In this document: piece by piece, positions 8,400 through 18,345 of the stretch
How positions within the stretch are numbered: position 1 is the first letter of the stretch
Layout: each line of letters begins with the position of its first letter
From: CBDCGV01 sp965216955
GTDB lineage: Bacteria; Bacteroidota; Bacteroidia; Chitinophagales; JADIYW01
Length of the DNA: 64,000 nt
Direction of reading: 5' to 3'
Assembly: GCA_965216955.1 (NCBI GenBank)
Contig: CBDCGV010000018.1
Span: 248,001-312,000, forward strand
The notes under the pieces: model-generated
Told to the model about the DNA's origin: nothing
Databases searched by the model: none
Seen by the model: the letters and a program-made list of their open reading frames with translations, nothing else
Position numbers and translations under genes: made by a program

Positions 8400-10526
8400 A
8401 TGTTTAACTACGAAAAAGACAACGATAATATTGTAATCGTGACCATGGATATGGCAGGAAGATCTGCCAATGTTTTAAATGATGAATTCTCAAAAGACTA
8501 TAAAGAGACCATTGAGAAATTAGAAGCTGAAAAGGATACCATTAAAGGAGTTGTATGGACCTCGGCAAAAAAAACGTTCTTAGCAGGTGCTGATCTTGAC
8601 AATATATATTCACTTACCGACCCACAGGCTATTTTTAATATGTGCGAAGAACTTAAATCTGGTCTTCGCAGATTAGAAACGTTAGGAAAACCTGTAGTTG
8701 CAGCTATTAACGGTGCTGCGCTGGGTGGAGGTTTAGAAGTAGCATTAGCGTGCCACTATAGAATTGCTATCAACAATCCACGAATCCAACTGGGTCTTCC
8801 TGAAGTGCAATTAGGTTTACTTCCTGGTGGTGGCGGAATAACACGATTAGTAAGGCTTATGGGTTTGCAAAATGCATTTCCAATGTTAACAGAAGGAAAA
8901 AAATTAAAACCTGCTGCTGCACTTAAAGCCGGGCTTGTTCATGAACTGGCAGAAAGTAAAGAAGAACTTATAGAAAAGGCAAAAGCATGGATTAATGCTA
9001 ACCCAAATGCAAAAGCGCCATGGGATATCAAAGGATTTAAAATTCCTGGAGGAAGTCCTACCAATCCAAAAGTTGCACAAATGCTTCCTATTGCCCCAGC
9101 TATGTCAAAGAAGAAAACTTATGGCAACTACCCTGCAGTTGATGCGATAATTTCTACTGCTGTGGAAGGAGCTTTGGTAGATTTTGATACTGCAAGCAGA
9201 ATTGAATCCCGGTATTTTACAAAACTTGCCAGCGGTAAAGTATCAAAAAACATGATCACTGCTTTTTGGTATAATTTAAATGCTATTAATCAGGGAGATA
9301 GCAGACCTGATGGATATGAAAAATATACTACGAAAAAAGTAGGCGTACTCGGTGCAGGAATGATGGGATCTGGGATTGCATATGTATCTGCAATGGCAGG
9401 AATAGATGTTGTTTTAAAAGACGTATCAAAAGATAAGGCTGAATTTGGAAAATCCTACTCAGAAAAATTATTGAAAAAAAGAGTTCAAAAAGGAAGAATA
9501 AACCCTCTCGAATCTCAACGAATTCTTGACAAGATATTAGCCACCGAAAAAGCTGAAGATTTAAAGGATTGTGACTTGATTATTGAAGCGGTTTTTGAAG
9601 ATAGAGGTTTAAAAGCTGCAGTAACTGCCGAAGCAGAAGAACAAGTACCCAGCGATGCAATATTTGCCTCTAACACCTCTACCCTTCCAATAACTGGCCT
9701 TGCTGAAGCCTCAAAAAGACCAAATAATTTTATAGGGTTACATTTCTTTTCACCAGTTGATAGGATGCCTTTAGTTGAAATCATTAGAGGTAAAGAAACC
9801 TCAGATGAGACACTTGCTAAATCGTTTGATTATGTGCGACAAATTAAGAAAACGCCCATTGTCGTAAATGATAGCAGGGGGTTTTACACTTCCAGAGTAT
9901 TTAGCACATATGTTCTTGAGGGTATTTCATTGTTGGGAGAAGGACAACATCCAAGAACAATAGAGAGTGCAGGTCTAAAAGCGGGGATGCCTGTAGGCCC
10001 TCTGGCATTGACAGATGAAGTAAGTTTATCTCTCATGGCACACATTAGAAAGCAAACAGAAAAGGATTTGGCAGATGAAGGAAAAATATCTATTGATCAT
10101 CCAGCCTATAATGTGGTAGACAAAATGCTCAATGAATATAAGCGTGCGGGGAAAGCCTCAGGAGCAGGGTTTTATGAATATCCAGAAAAAGGTAAAAAAT
10201 ACTTATGGCCCGAATTAACATATCATTTTGAGCAAAATGGCCAATTGCCATATGAAGAAATGATTGAAAGAATGATGTTTATACAAGCCATTGAAACAGC
10301 ACGTTGTTTTGAAGAAAGTGTTGTTACAAAAGTAGCAGATGCCAATATTGGAAGCATTTTTGGTTGGGGTTTCGCACCATTTAAAGGAGGAACACTTCAA
10401 TACATCAATGATTATGGGATAAACAACTTTGTTAAGCGAGCAAAAGCATTAGCCGACAAATATGGAGAACGTTTTACCCCTCCACAAATTTTAATCGATA
10501 TGGCAGAAAAAAGCGAGCGCTTTTAA
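8400..10526 (+). CDS. fadJ: multifunctional enoyl-CoA hydratase / 3-hydroxyacyl-CoA dehydrogenase
   Basis: About 708 residues combining two beta-oxidation steps. The N-terminal crotonase domain has an oxyanion-hole region (INGAALGGGLEVALACHYR) and a second catalytic Glu in LPEVQLGLLPG. The NAD-binding dehydrogenase domain begins with VGVLGAGMMGSGIAY and includes the substrate-site histidine in GLHFFSPVDRMPL. A C-terminal dehydrogenase half follows. I chose ATG at 8400 rather than the in-frame TTG at 8358, which lies inside the thiolase gene and adds a lysine-rich stretch not expected in the family. It works with the preceding thiolase. Confidence 0.9.
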   Translation: MFNYEKDNDNIVIVTMDMAGRSANVLNDEFSKDYKETIEKLEAEKDTIKGVVWTSAKKTFLAGADLDNIYSLTDPQAIFNMCEELKSGLRRLETLGKPVVAAINGAALGGGLEVALACHYRIAINNPRIQLGLPEVQLGLLPGGGGITRLVRLMGLQNAFPMLTEGKKLKPAAALKAGLVHELAESKEELIEKAKAWINANPNAKAPWDIKGFKIPGGSPTNPKVAQMLPIAPAMSKKKTYGNYPAVDAIISTAVEGALVDFDTASRIESRYFTKLASGKVSKNMITAFWYNLNAINQGDSRPDGYEKYTTKKVGVLGAGMMGSGIAYVSAMAGIDVVLKDVSKDKAEFGKSYSEKLLKKRVQKGRINPLESQRILDKILATEKAEDLKDCDLIIEAVFEDRGLKAAVTAEAEEQVPSDAIFASNTSTLPITGLAEASKRPNNFIGLHFFSPVDRMPLVEIIRGKETSDETLAKSFDYVRQIKKTPIVVNDSRGFYTSRVFSTYVLEGISLLGEGQHPRTIESAGLKAGMPVGPLALTDEVSLSLMAHIRKQTEKDLADEGKISIDHPAYNVVDKMLNEYKRAGKASGAGFYEYPEKGKKYLWPELTYHFEQNGQLPYEEMIERMMFIQAIETARCFEESVVTKVADANIGSIFGWGFAPFKGGTLQYINDYGINNFVKRAKALADKYGERFTPPQILIDMAEKSERF

Positions 10527-10609
10527 TTAATTGTATCGACTAGAACACAATAATTCATATAGCAAAGTTAGAGTTCTAATATTTAACAGAACTTAACTTC
10601 AAGAAGACA

Positions 10610-10617
10610 TACATTTG
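10610..10617 (+). promoter_or_regulatory. -7 box (TACATTTG) for M16 peptidase gene
   Basis: TACATTTG fits TAnnTTTG and lies 16 bp upstream of the ATG at 10634, which implies a very short leader. The 100-bp gap after the fadJ-like gene fits a separate transcription unit. Confidence 0.5.
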
Positions 10618-10633
10618 AACAAATTTGTTAGAT

Positions 10634-13489
10634 ATGAGCAATCATAAATTTTGCTTTAATGTTTTGTTTATTTATACGATAGTGCTGACTATTGCTGCTT
10701 GCAGTTCAAAAATATCTGGGACAACAGAAACTCTAAACACTTCAAGCAATGAAAATTGGGAAACTCCCCTCCCATTAATGTCAGAAATTAAACAAGGCAC
10801 TCTCTCAAATGGGATGAAATATTTCATTCTTAAAAATAAGAAACCAGAAAATCGAGTTGAACTGAGACTTGCTGTAAATGCAGGATCTATGCAAGAAGAT
10901 GATGATCAAAAGGGACTTGCTCATTTTGTTGAACACATGGCCTTCAATGGAACTAAAAATTTTGAAAAAAATGAGCTTGTCAATTACTTGGAAAGTGTGG
11001 GAACAAAGTTTGGAGCCCATTTAAATGCCTATACAAGCTTTGATGAAACAGTTTACATGCTTCAAGTTCCAACGGATAGTCAAAAGATCTTAGATCAAGC
11101 TTTTCTAATAATGAAAGATTGGGCTTCTGCTATAACTTTTGAAGATGAAGAAATTGACAAAGAAAGAGGTGTTGTACTATCGGAGTGGCGGTCTAGATTA
11201 GGTCCTGAAAGAAGAATGCGAGATGAGTACTTAAAAAAAATATTCTATCAATCAAGATATGCAGAAAGGTTCCCTATTGGAGACACCTCTATACTTAAAA
11301 ATACTCCATATGATGCTTTAAAAAGGTTTTACAAGGATTGGTATCGTCCCGATCTAATGGCACTTATGGTTGTAGGAGATATTGATGTTGAAACAATTGA
11401 AGAGACCATAAAAACTAATTTTTCTAGTCTTTCCTCACCAGTCCAGAATGCAAGAAAAAAAATAGACTATAACTTGCCTGAACATAATGAAACACTGGTT
11501 TCAGTCCAATCAGATAAAGAGGCATCCTTTACAAGAGTCAGAATTATATACAAGCATCCGACCGAAAACACCAATAGTTTGAATGGATATAAATCATTAC
11601 TTAAACGCCAGTTATACAATGGAATGCTTAACGACAGACTATCAGAAATGACTAAAAAAGAGAACCCTCCTTTTTTACATGCTTCCGCAAGTTATGGTAA
11701 GCAATTAAGAACTTCAGATAGTTACTCTTTATATACAGTTGCCCAAGAGGGTAATGTTTTACAAAGCTTAGAAGCTCTGATAAAAGAAAACGAAAGAGTG
11801 AAAAAATTTGGTTTTACCAAATCGGAATTTGAAAGAAAAAAAGTGGAAATTTTAGAGCGTTACCAAAATGCTTTTAATGAAAGAGATAAGATAAACTCCA
11901 GCTCATTAATTAGAGAATTGGTGGGTTTCTATCTAAGCAATGAACCTGTTCCTGGCATTCAAAAAGAATATAGCCTTGCACAATCTTTATTACCGCAAAT
12001 AAAGCTGGAAGAAATAAATCAACTAGCAAATAAGTGGGTTACCAATAAAAACAGTGTAGTCGTTATCACAATGCCAGAAAAAGAGCATATAAAAAAGCCT
12101 AGCAGCACAGAAGTTTTAAGCTTAATTGAAAAAGCAAAAAATACACCTGTCACCCCTTATGAAGATGATGTCTCAGATGAGCCTTTACTTAGTATTGGTT
12201 TAGAGGAAGGACATTGTACTAAAAAGCATTTTAATGAAAAGCTTGGCATTCATTATTTGACACTCAATAATGGCGTTAAAGTAATATTTAAGCCTACAGA
12301 TTTTAAAAATGATGAGATCATCATGACTGCTTTTTCCTGGGGAGGAACATCTCTATACAATAATGCTGATTTCTGGAGCGCTTATTATGCAGACAATATC
12401 ATTAACCAATCGGGATTGGGTAATTTCAGCAAAATCCAATTAGAAAAGAAATTAGTGGGAAAAACGGTCAATATAGCCCCTCACATTAGAGAACTAAATG
12501 AAGGTATCAATGGGAGTTGCAATCCGGAGGATTTAGAAACTTTTATGCAATTGATCTATATGTACTTTAATAATATTAGGAATGACCAGACTGCCTTTAA
12601 ATCCTTTATTCAAAGAAATAAATCGGTCTATTCAAATATTCTCCAAAATCCACGATATTTTTTCAATGATGCTATACAAAAGACATTAAGTGATAACCAT
12701 CCAAGAAGAGGGTATCCTAAACCTTCCAACTTTGATTCAATATCCCTAGAAAAAGTAGAAAGCATTTACAAAGACCGTTTTGCAGACGCTTCAGATTTTA
12801 CATTTGTTTTTGTTGGGAATATAGACAGTAATCAATTAAAGCATTTATCTCTTAAGTATTTGGCCAACCTTCCTTCAATTAATAGAAAAGAAACCTATAA
12901 GGATATTGGTATCGTATCACCTAAAGGAAAAACGACAATACTTTTAAAAAAAGGTAAAGATCCTAAAACAAGTGTTTATTTAAGATTACATGGTGAGGCA
13001 AAATGGTCTATGAAAGATCGTTTTACATTTGACGCAATGGTAAGAATACTAAGGATAATGATGCGTGAATCGATGAGAGAAGATAAGGGTGGTGTGTATG
13101 GAGTTGGCGTTTCTGGGAGCATCTATAACAGGCCTAAAGAGGAGTTTAAGTTCAGTATTTCCTTTAATGCAGAACCAAATAAAACAGATGAGCTTATACA
13201 AATGGCCATTAATGATATAGACTCACTAAGAACTTATGGCCCATCGAATGAGAACATTAAAAAAATCAAAGAAACCTATAAGCGCGACAGAGAAAAAGCA
13301 CTCAAAGAGAACAATTTCTGGCTGCAACAAATCAAGTTTAGTGAAGAAAACGGATCCAAGCTAAATAAAATAGACCAATATTATCAAGAGATAGATAATC
13401 TTACGGCTGATGAGATTCAAGATATGGCTAAAACCTATCTCACCTTTCAAAACTTTACGAAAATCATCATGAAACCTGAAGAAGAATAA
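10634..13489 (+). CDS. M16 family zinc metallopeptidase, lipoprotein
   Basis: A 951-residue two-module M16 (insulinase/pitrilysin-like) peptidase. A lipobox ending LTIAAC (Cys about residue 23) predicts a lipid-anchored envelope protein. The inverted zinc motif HFVEH, in GLAHFVEHMAFNGTKNF, lies in the first module; the distal glutamate is expected in the following EEIDKERGVVLSEW region. The second module (from about residue 540) lacks HxxEH, as is usual for the non-catalytic half. I chose ATG at 10634 over TTG at 10625, because the ATG sits at a normal distance from the TACATTTG box and directly before the signal peptide. Confidence 0.9.
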   Translation: MSNHKFCFNVLFIYTIVLTIAACSSKISGTTETLNTSSNENWETPLPLMSEIKQGTLSNGMKYFILKNKKPENRVELRLAVNAGSMQEDDDQKGLAHFVEHMAFNGTKNFEKNELVNYLESVGTKFGAHLNAYTSFDETVYMLQVPTDSQKILDQAFLIMKDWASAITFEDEEIDKERGVVLSEWRSRLGPERRMRDEYLKKIFYQSRYAERFPIGDTSILKNTPYDALKRFYKDWYRPDLMALMVVGDIDVETIEETIKTNFSSLSSPVQNARKKIDYNLPEHNETLVSVQSDKEASFTRVRIIYKHPTENTNSLNGYKSLLKRQLYNGMLNDRLSEMTKKENPPFLHASASYGKQLRTSDSYSLYTVAQEGNVLQSLEALIKENERVKKFGFTKSEFERKKVEILERYQNAFNERDKINSSSLIRELVGFYLSNEPVPGIQKEYSLAQSLLPQIKLEEINQLANKWVTNKNSVVVITMPEKEHIKKPSSTEVLSLIEKAKNTPVTPYEDDVSDEPLLSIGLEEGHCTKKHFNEKLGIHYLTLNNGVKVIFKPTDFKNDEIIMTAFSWGGTSLYNNADFWSAYYADNIINQSGLGNFSKIQLEKKLVGKTVNIAPHIRELNEGINGSCNPEDLETFMQLIYMYFNNIRNDQTAFKSFIQRNKSVYSNILQNPRYFFNDAIQKTLSDNHPRRGYPKPSNFDSISLEKVESIYKDRFADASDFTFVFVGNIDSNQLKHLSLKYLANLPSINRKETYKDIGIVSPKGKTTILLKKGKDPKTSVYLRLHGEAKWSMKDRFTFDAMVRILRIMMRESMREDKGGVYGVGVSGSIYNRPKEEFKFSISFNAEPNKTDELIQMAINDIDSLRTYGPSNENIKKIKETYKRDREKALKENNFWLQQIKFSEENGSKLNKIDQYYQEIDNLTADEIQDMAKTYLTFQNFTKIIMKPEEE

Positions 13490-13547
13490 CTTCTTTTACG
13501 AAACATTCCTTAACTCGTTGGTGCATCATATCGAATTAAAAGATTTT

Positions 13548-13717
13548 AACCCGGATTATGTATTAGAACTTTGTGATGAGGGTTGAAAGTACAATAAAAT
13601 CAGGTGATTTGGAAGATTCGGCATAGCACCGCTATGATGAATTTGAAAATCGCAGTGAAACTCTGATTTTGCAGCAATTTCAAGCCGCAATAGATTTTCT
13701 AATGCAGAATTCGGGTT
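13548..13717. repeat. MITE-like element with terminal inverted repeats
   Basis: A 170-bp non-coding element is bounded by imperfect 21-bp inverted repeats at 13548-13568 and 13697-13717, which agree at about 18 of 21 positions. Nested inside are the pair AAAATCAG (13596-13603) with CTGATTTT (13653-13660), and CATAGC (13622-13627) with GCTATG (13631-13636). The transcript would fold as one long hairpin. The layout suits a non-autonomous miniature element or a dispersed structured repeat. Only one copy is in this window, so its repetitiveness is inferred. The rest of the 13490-13836 gap holds nothing I recognise. Confidence 0.5.
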
Positions 13718-13836
13718 TAATATGTTTATAACCTAAAGTCTTATTAAACTTTTTCTAATCCTAATTGTCTAACTTTACAGCGCATTGGCACAAAGTTTGC
13801 CTTTCAACTTTTGAGTTTAGAAAATATAAGTTAATT

Positions 13837-14982
13837 ATGAAAAAGTTGTCCGTCTTGTTTCTTTTCCTTATAACCATTTGTATATCAATAAGTGCACAAT
13901 CAAAAATAGGAATTACAGAAGTTGTTATGAATACCTCAAAAGGCGACAAATCTGCTTTTCGAATGTTTTTTCCGGATATTGAAGAAAAGTTTGTTGCTGA
14001 TGCTTGGAGTAGGTATCATAAAAATTTCAAATCAAAAGTAAAGTTTAACAAATCAACATACGAGTATTTTACCGACAACGCATCGATTCCCCAGTTAAGT
14101 GAAAATACCATTGATATCTATACAAAAATGTTAGATAAAGATGGGGGCATTCAATTTACAACAGCTTTTGATCTCGGAGGAATATTTGTTTCTTCTAAAA
14201 AAACACCTGAGAAGTTTTCCATAACCAAAAGCATTCTTACTAAGTTTTACGGACAACTTGCTAAAGAATCTATTATCAGTGAAATTGGAATAACACAAAA
14301 GAAATTAGATCAACTACAAAAAGAAAACCAAACTATTGAAGCAGATATTGAACGATTTCAAAAATCCATTCTTAGATATGAAGATTTAATTGATACAGAA
14401 ACTGCATCTATTAAAACAGATGAAAGCTCTATCAACAAAAATGAAGGAGAAATTGATAAATATGAAACTACATTAAAAGAAAAAGAGGAAGTACTAGAGA
14501 GCTTCGACGAGTCTGCACTTGAGAGAGAGATGAAAACAATTGAGATTAGTAATAAAAAGATAGAAACAGAAAGTGAAAGAGCCAAAAGAGAAATTGAAAA
14601 AAAAGAAGAAGAAATTAAGAAGCTAATGGCTGAAATTGACAACATAAAACAAACTATTTCTGATAAAAAAATCTTATTAGAAGAAAATGCAGTTTCAATA
14701 GAATCTATCAAATCTAAAATTGAAGACTTTGACCCTGAAAGTAAAGAAGCAGAAATCAACGAAATAGCAGACGAGCTCAAAAGCTTAGAAGAAGAAAATA
14801 AACTTCTAAGTGCCAAACTTGACAAAAGCAAATCAACTATAGAAGATAGTCAAAAGGAGATTCTATCTGCTGAAACCAATATTAAAAATGCCAAAGACCA
14901 GCAATTTGTTTTGCAAAAAGAGATGAAATTGGTAGAAACAGAAATTGAGAAATTGGAAACACTCAAAAAATCTTTTGAATAA
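13837..14982 (+). CDS. exported coiled-coil protein
   Basis: About 381 residues. A signal peptide (MKKLSVLFLFLITICISISA) is followed by a roughly 110-residue globular region, then a long Glu/Lys-rich heptad region that is clearly coiled coil from about residue 150 to the end. No enzyme motif is visible. It is probably a periplasmic structural or scaffold protein. I chose the ATG at 13837, because the longer frame from 13765 would put 24 extra residues ahead of a clear signal peptide. It stands alone, flanked by the MITE-like repeat and the sulfotransferase gene. Highly charged coiled coils give unreliable similarity hits, so no function is assigned. Confidence 0.75.
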   Translation: MKKLSVLFLFLITICISISAQSKIGITEVVMNTSKGDKSAFRMFFPDIEEKFVADAWSRYHKNFKSKVKFNKSTYEYFTDNASIPQLSENTIDIYTKMLDKDGGIQFTTAFDLGGIFVSSKKTPEKFSITKSILTKFYGQLAKESIISEIGITQKKLDQLQKENQTIEADIERFQKSILRYEDLIDTETASIKTDESSINKNEGEIDKYETTLKEKEEVLESFDESALEREMKTIEISNKKIETESERAKREIEKKEEEIKKLMAEIDNIKQTISDKKILLEENAVSIESIKSKIEDFDPESKEAEINEIADELKSLEEENKLLSAKLDKSKSTIEDSQKEILSAETNIKNAKDQQFVLQKEMKLVETEIEKLETLKKSFE

Positions 14983-15034
14983 TTCAATTGACTTGAGAAT
15001 ATCTGAAAAGAAAGCCTCTAATCTTCATAATTTT

Positions 15035-15054
15035 ACCCATATTATGATATGGGT
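15035..15054. repeat. perfect 8-bp inverted repeat upstream of sulfotransferase gene
   Basis: ACCCATAT (15035-15042) and ATATGGGT (15047-15054) form a perfect palindrome with a 4-bp centre. It lies 22 bp upstream of a TAnnTTTG box and lacks a T-run on its 3' side, so it fits a regulator-binding site better than a terminator. Confidence 0.35.
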
Positions 15055-15075
15055 TTAAATCTGAGGTAGAACCGT

Positions 15076-15083
15076 TACCTTTG
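15076..15083 (+). promoter_or_regulatory. -7 box (TACCTTTG) giving a near-leaderless mRNA
   Basis: TACCTTTG matches TAnnTTTG. The ATG of the sulfotransferase gene begins only 4 bp after the box, so transcription should start at or within a few bases of the start codon. A leaderless or nearly leaderless message is implied. Confidence 0.5.
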
Positions 15084-15087
15084 CACC

Positions 15088-16116
15088 ATGGATATTTGCT
15101 CAGACAGGTATTTGTTTGTAGTTGGGAATAGCAGAAGCGGCACCACCATGATGCTTCGTATGATCAATAATCATAAAGATATCTACTGTCTAAATGAACT
15201 TCATTTCTTTGAAAATTTATGGTCGTCAAAAGATAAAGAAAAACCAATTTCAAAAGAAGAAGCAATTGCGCTAATTGCAAAGCTCTACTTTATACAACAT
15301 GACGGCTATATAGGGAAAACAGATCATAAGAAATACCACAAAGTCGCCGAAAAAATTTACAATCAATATTTATCTAATTCCACGCAATTATTGCCACATC
15401 ATGTTTATGCCACATATATGCAGTATGAAACTGCGGCTAACAAAAAGCATATCGCATGTGAAAAAACACCTCAAAATGTCTTTTACATTCAAGATATTCT
15501 TGAATTATTTCCGAATGCGCGTATTTTAAATATGGTTCGTGACCCAAGAGCGGTTATGCTCTCCCAAAAAAACAAATGGAAAAGGAGAAAAATGGGGGCA
15601 TCCTTTATAACTCCTTGGGAAGTCTTAAGACTAAGAATTAACTACCATCCTATTACAATTGCAAAACTCTGGAACGCTGCAATTAAAGCTACCTCAAAGT
15701 TTGCAAAAGACAAAAGAGTAAAGACTATTCATTTTGAAGATATTCTTTTCAATAGTGAACAAACTTTAAAAGAAGTTTGTAATCATTTTGAAGTAGCTTA
15801 CGATGAAAATATGTTGCAAATTCCGCATGCAAGTTCCTCCAACATGGCAGATAGTAATAAAAAAGGCATCAATGCAAAAAACGCAAGTCGCTGGCAAAAT
15901 GGTGGATTATCAAATGCAGAAATTGTTATTTGCGAAAAAATTGCCGAAGAGCAAATAAAGGACAATAACTACGAACTATTAAAACCAAAAGCCAACCCAA
16001 TATCTATTTTGCTCTACTACTTAATATGGCCCGCCAAAATCGGACTAGCACTCATGTTCAATTTTAGTAGAATGAAAAACATTAAAGAAACCATCAAAAA
16101 GCGGTTAAATAAATAA
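15088..16116 (+). CDS. sulfotransferase family protein
   Basis: A 342-residue PAPS-dependent sulfotransferase-like protein. The 5'-phosphosulfate-binding P-loop is VVGNSRSGTTMM at residues about 9-20. The 3'-phosphate-binding region is ILNMVRDPRAVMLSQ near residue 150. A late KGxN-type element may be KKGINAKNASRW near residue 255. The C terminus has a short hydrophobic stretch (about 300-325) that could peripherally anchor it. It probably sulfates a carbohydrate or lipid at the cell envelope. A WecG/TagA-type glycosyltransferase gene follows 5 bp downstream, supporting a role in surface glycan modification. Confidence 0.82.
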   Translation: MDICSDRYLFVVGNSRSGTTMMLRMINNHKDIYCLNELHFFENLWSSKDKEKPISKEEAIALIAKLYFIQHDGYIGKTDHKKYHKVAEKIYNQYLSNSTQLLPHHVYATYMQYETAANKKHIACEKTPQNVFYIQDILELFPNARILNMVRDPRAVMLSQKNKWKRRKMGASFITPWEVLRLRINYHPITIAKLWNAAIKATSKFAKDKRVKTIHFEDILFNSEQTLKEVCNHFEVAYDENMLQIPHASSSNMADSNKKGINAKNASRWQNGGLSNAEIVICEKIAEEQIKDNNYELLKPKANPISILLYYLIWPAKIGLALMFNFSRMKNIKETIKKRLNK

Positions 16117-16121
16117 TTACA

Positions 16122-16877
16122 TTGACTACTTCGAATTATAAAAAGTTAAACTTAGTGAACTGTGAGGATCAATTGACTGCAGTAAAATCTATTATCGATT
16201 CATGGAAAAATAGTAATACGCATCACGTTGTTAATTATATGTATTACGCCAACTACATTTTAACTCAAAAAGACAACGCATTCAATAATGCAATGTCTAT
16301 AAGTGATTTTATTTTAGTGGATGGTATTGGTATGCAACTCTATTTCAAGTTGCTTAAAGGCCTTTGGCTAAATAATCTTAACGGAACAGATTTAAACCCC
16401 ATATTCATAAAAGAACTTGACCAACAGAATATCCCTATAGCATTGTATGGTACAACAAAAGAAAGTATAGAAAATGCTGTAAAAAATTTGAGTTTAACTA
16501 CTGAGAACAAAACGATCTATTTTTTCCAAGATGGATATTCTCCGCTTCATTGGTCACAAATAAAGGAACACTCTGTTCTTTTCATAGGGTTGGGTTCTCC
16601 ATTACAAGAAAACTGGATAATAGAAAACATTGGCAAGATAAAGCAGTTAAAACTTTTAGTAATAACCGTTGGAGGTTTCTTCGATTTCGCAAGTGGGTTC
16701 TACATTAGAGCCCCAAAATGGGTTAGAAAAATAAAGATGGAATGGGCATGGAGAACAATGCTACACCCCAAAAGGCACCTTAAAAAAAGGCTAAGAGATC
16801 TAACTATTTTTTACAAGCCAATAATGGATAAAATAAAGGGTTTAAATAAGAAAATAGAAATTAAGGAGATCAACTAA
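16122..16877 (+). CDS. WecG/TagA/CpsF family glycosyltransferase (GT26)
   Basis: A 251-residue GT26 enzyme. Hallmarks are the FILVDGIGMQLYFK segment (conserved DG), the NGTDL motif near residue 86, and LFIGLGSPLQENWI with the following VGGFFDFASGFYIRAPKW. Family members add N-acetylmannosamine or related sugars to lipid-linked intermediates on the inner face of the membrane. The start is a TTG 5 bp after the sulfotransferase stop; the first in-frame ATG would remove conserved sequence. The pair probably forms a small envelope-polysaccharide operon, detached from any large glycan locus in view. Confidence 0.85.
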   Translation: MTTSNYKKLNLVNCEDQLTAVKSIIDSWKNSNTHHVVNYMYYANYILTQKDNAFNNAMSISDFILVDGIGMQLYFKLLKGLWLNNLNGTDLNPIFIKELDQQNIPIALYGTTKESIENAVKNLSLTTENKTIYFFQDGYSPLHWSQIKEHSVLFIGLGSPLQENWIIENIGKIKQLKLLVITVGGFFDFASGFYIRAPKWVRKIKMEWAWRTMLHPKRHLKKRLRDLTIFYKPIMDKIKGLNKKIEIKEIN

Positions 16878-16946
16878 ACTTGTCCTCTTTCCTACCCTAC
16901 AACACTTATTCTAAATATTTTTTCGAAGTATTGATATATTAGCATC

Positions 16947-18323
16947 ATGAAGATTTACAATAGCATTCTGGATACCATTGGCAATACACCAATTGTAAGA
17001 TTAAATAAGATAACTAAGGAGCTAAAAGCAACTATCGCTGTTAAAATAGAAACCACAAATCCTGGAAATTCGATAAAAGACAGAATGGCGCTCAAAATGA
17101 TTGAAGATGCCGAAAAAGATGGACGCCTAAAACCGGGTGGAACAATCATTGAATGCACTTCTGGAAATACAGGTATGGGCATTGCCATCGCTGCTTCTGT
17201 AAAAGGCTATAAGTGTATTTTTACTACGAACGACAAACAATCTAAAGAAAAAATAGATATTCTCAGAGCTTTAGGTGCAGAAGTAATTGTTTGCCCAACA
17301 GCTGTTGCTGCAGATGATCCCAGGTCTTATTATTCTATTGCTGAAAAGAAATCGAAAGAAATTCCCAATTCCGTTTGGTTAAATCAATACGATAATTTGT
17401 CCAATCGGACAGCACACTATGAAAGTACCGGGCCTGAAATTTGGGAACAAACAGATGGGAAAATCACGCATTTAGTTGTAGGTGTTGGAACTGGAGGAAC
17501 AATTTCTGGAACAGGAAAATATTTAAAAGAACAAAACCCTGATGTTCAAATTATAGGTATTGATACATACGGGTCTGTTTTTAAAAAATACCACGAAACT
17601 GGCATATTTGACGAAAAGGAGATATATCCCTATTTAACAGAAGGAATAGGCGAAGATATTTTACCCAAAAACGTTGATTTTGACATTATTGATCACTTTG
17701 AAAAAGTTACAGATAAGGATGCAGCACTAATGACAAGAAGAATAGCACTTGAAGAAGGTATCTTTGTAGGAAACTCTGCCGGGTCTGCAATTGCCGGAAT
17801 ACTTCAAATGAAAGAGAAATTTAAAGAAGGAGACTTGGTTATTGTGATTTTACATGATCATGGATCGCGTTATGTAAATAAAATATTTAATGATGACTGG
17901 ATGAGAGATCGCGGTTTCCTAGATGAAAATGAAGACCTCATCACTGCTCGACATATTTTACTTAGAAAAAGATCGGACGAAGTTATAACCATCAGAGAAG
18001 ATCAAACGATTGAAGAGGTCATAACTTTAATGAAAGAAAAAGAGCTTTCACAAATCCCAGTTATAAATGAAGGAAACAACATTGTAGGTTCAATAAGTGA
18101 AAATACCATTCTTACTGTTTTAATGAAGGGGTCCGCATTGCTTCAACACAAAGTATCTATGCATATGGGACCTGCATTTCCGCATGTAAAATTATCGGAC
18201 TCCGCCGAAAGCATTTCTTCTTTAATCAATAAAAACAATAGTGCTGTTTTAGTTGATGATGATAATGGCAAAACACACATCATAACACAATACGATTTAA
18301 TTCATGCAATAGCCATTAATTAA
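16947..18323 (+). CDS. cystathionine beta-synthase
   Basis: A 458-residue PLP enzyme of fold type II with C-terminal CBS domains. The PLP lysine is expected at Lys44 in NPGNSIKDRMAL. The phosphate-binding SGNTG loop is at residues 72-76, and a GVGTGGTISG loop follows. Two CBS motifs occupy about residues 335-458, where they usually bind an adenosyl ligand. It should condense serine with homocysteine to make cystathionine. A cysteine-synthase activity is possible, because the catalytic cores are alike; the CBS pair favours cystathionine beta-synthase. Confidence 0.88.
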   Translation: MKIYNSILDTIGNTPIVRLNKITKELKATIAVKIETTNPGNSIKDRMALKMIEDAEKDGRLKPGGTIIECTSGNTGMGIAIAASVKGYKCIFTTNDKQSKEKIDILRALGAEVIVCPTAVAADDPRSYYSIAEKKSKEIPNSVWLNQYDNLSNRTAHYESTGPEIWEQTDGKITHLVVGVGTGGTISGTGKYLKEQNPDVQIIGIDTYGSVFKKYHETGIFDEKEIYPYLTEGIGEDILPKNVDFDIIDHFEKVTDKDAALMTRRIALEEGIFVGNSAGSAIAGILQMKEKFKEGDLVIVILHDHGSRYVNKIFNDDWMRDRGFLDENEDLITARHILLRKRSDEVITIREDQTIEEVITLMKEKELSQIPVINEGNNIVGSISENTILTVLMKGSALLQHKVSMHMGPAFPHVKLSDSAESISSLINKNNSAVLVDDDNGKTHIITQYDLIHAIAIN

Positions 18324-18345
18324 CTTATGGGCTGTCATTATAAAA

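Noticed and set aside
14358..14831. 157-codon antisense ORF, serine- and leucine-rich
   Set aside because: It is the mirror of the Glu/Lys-rich coiled coil on the other strand, a standard artefact of such sequence.
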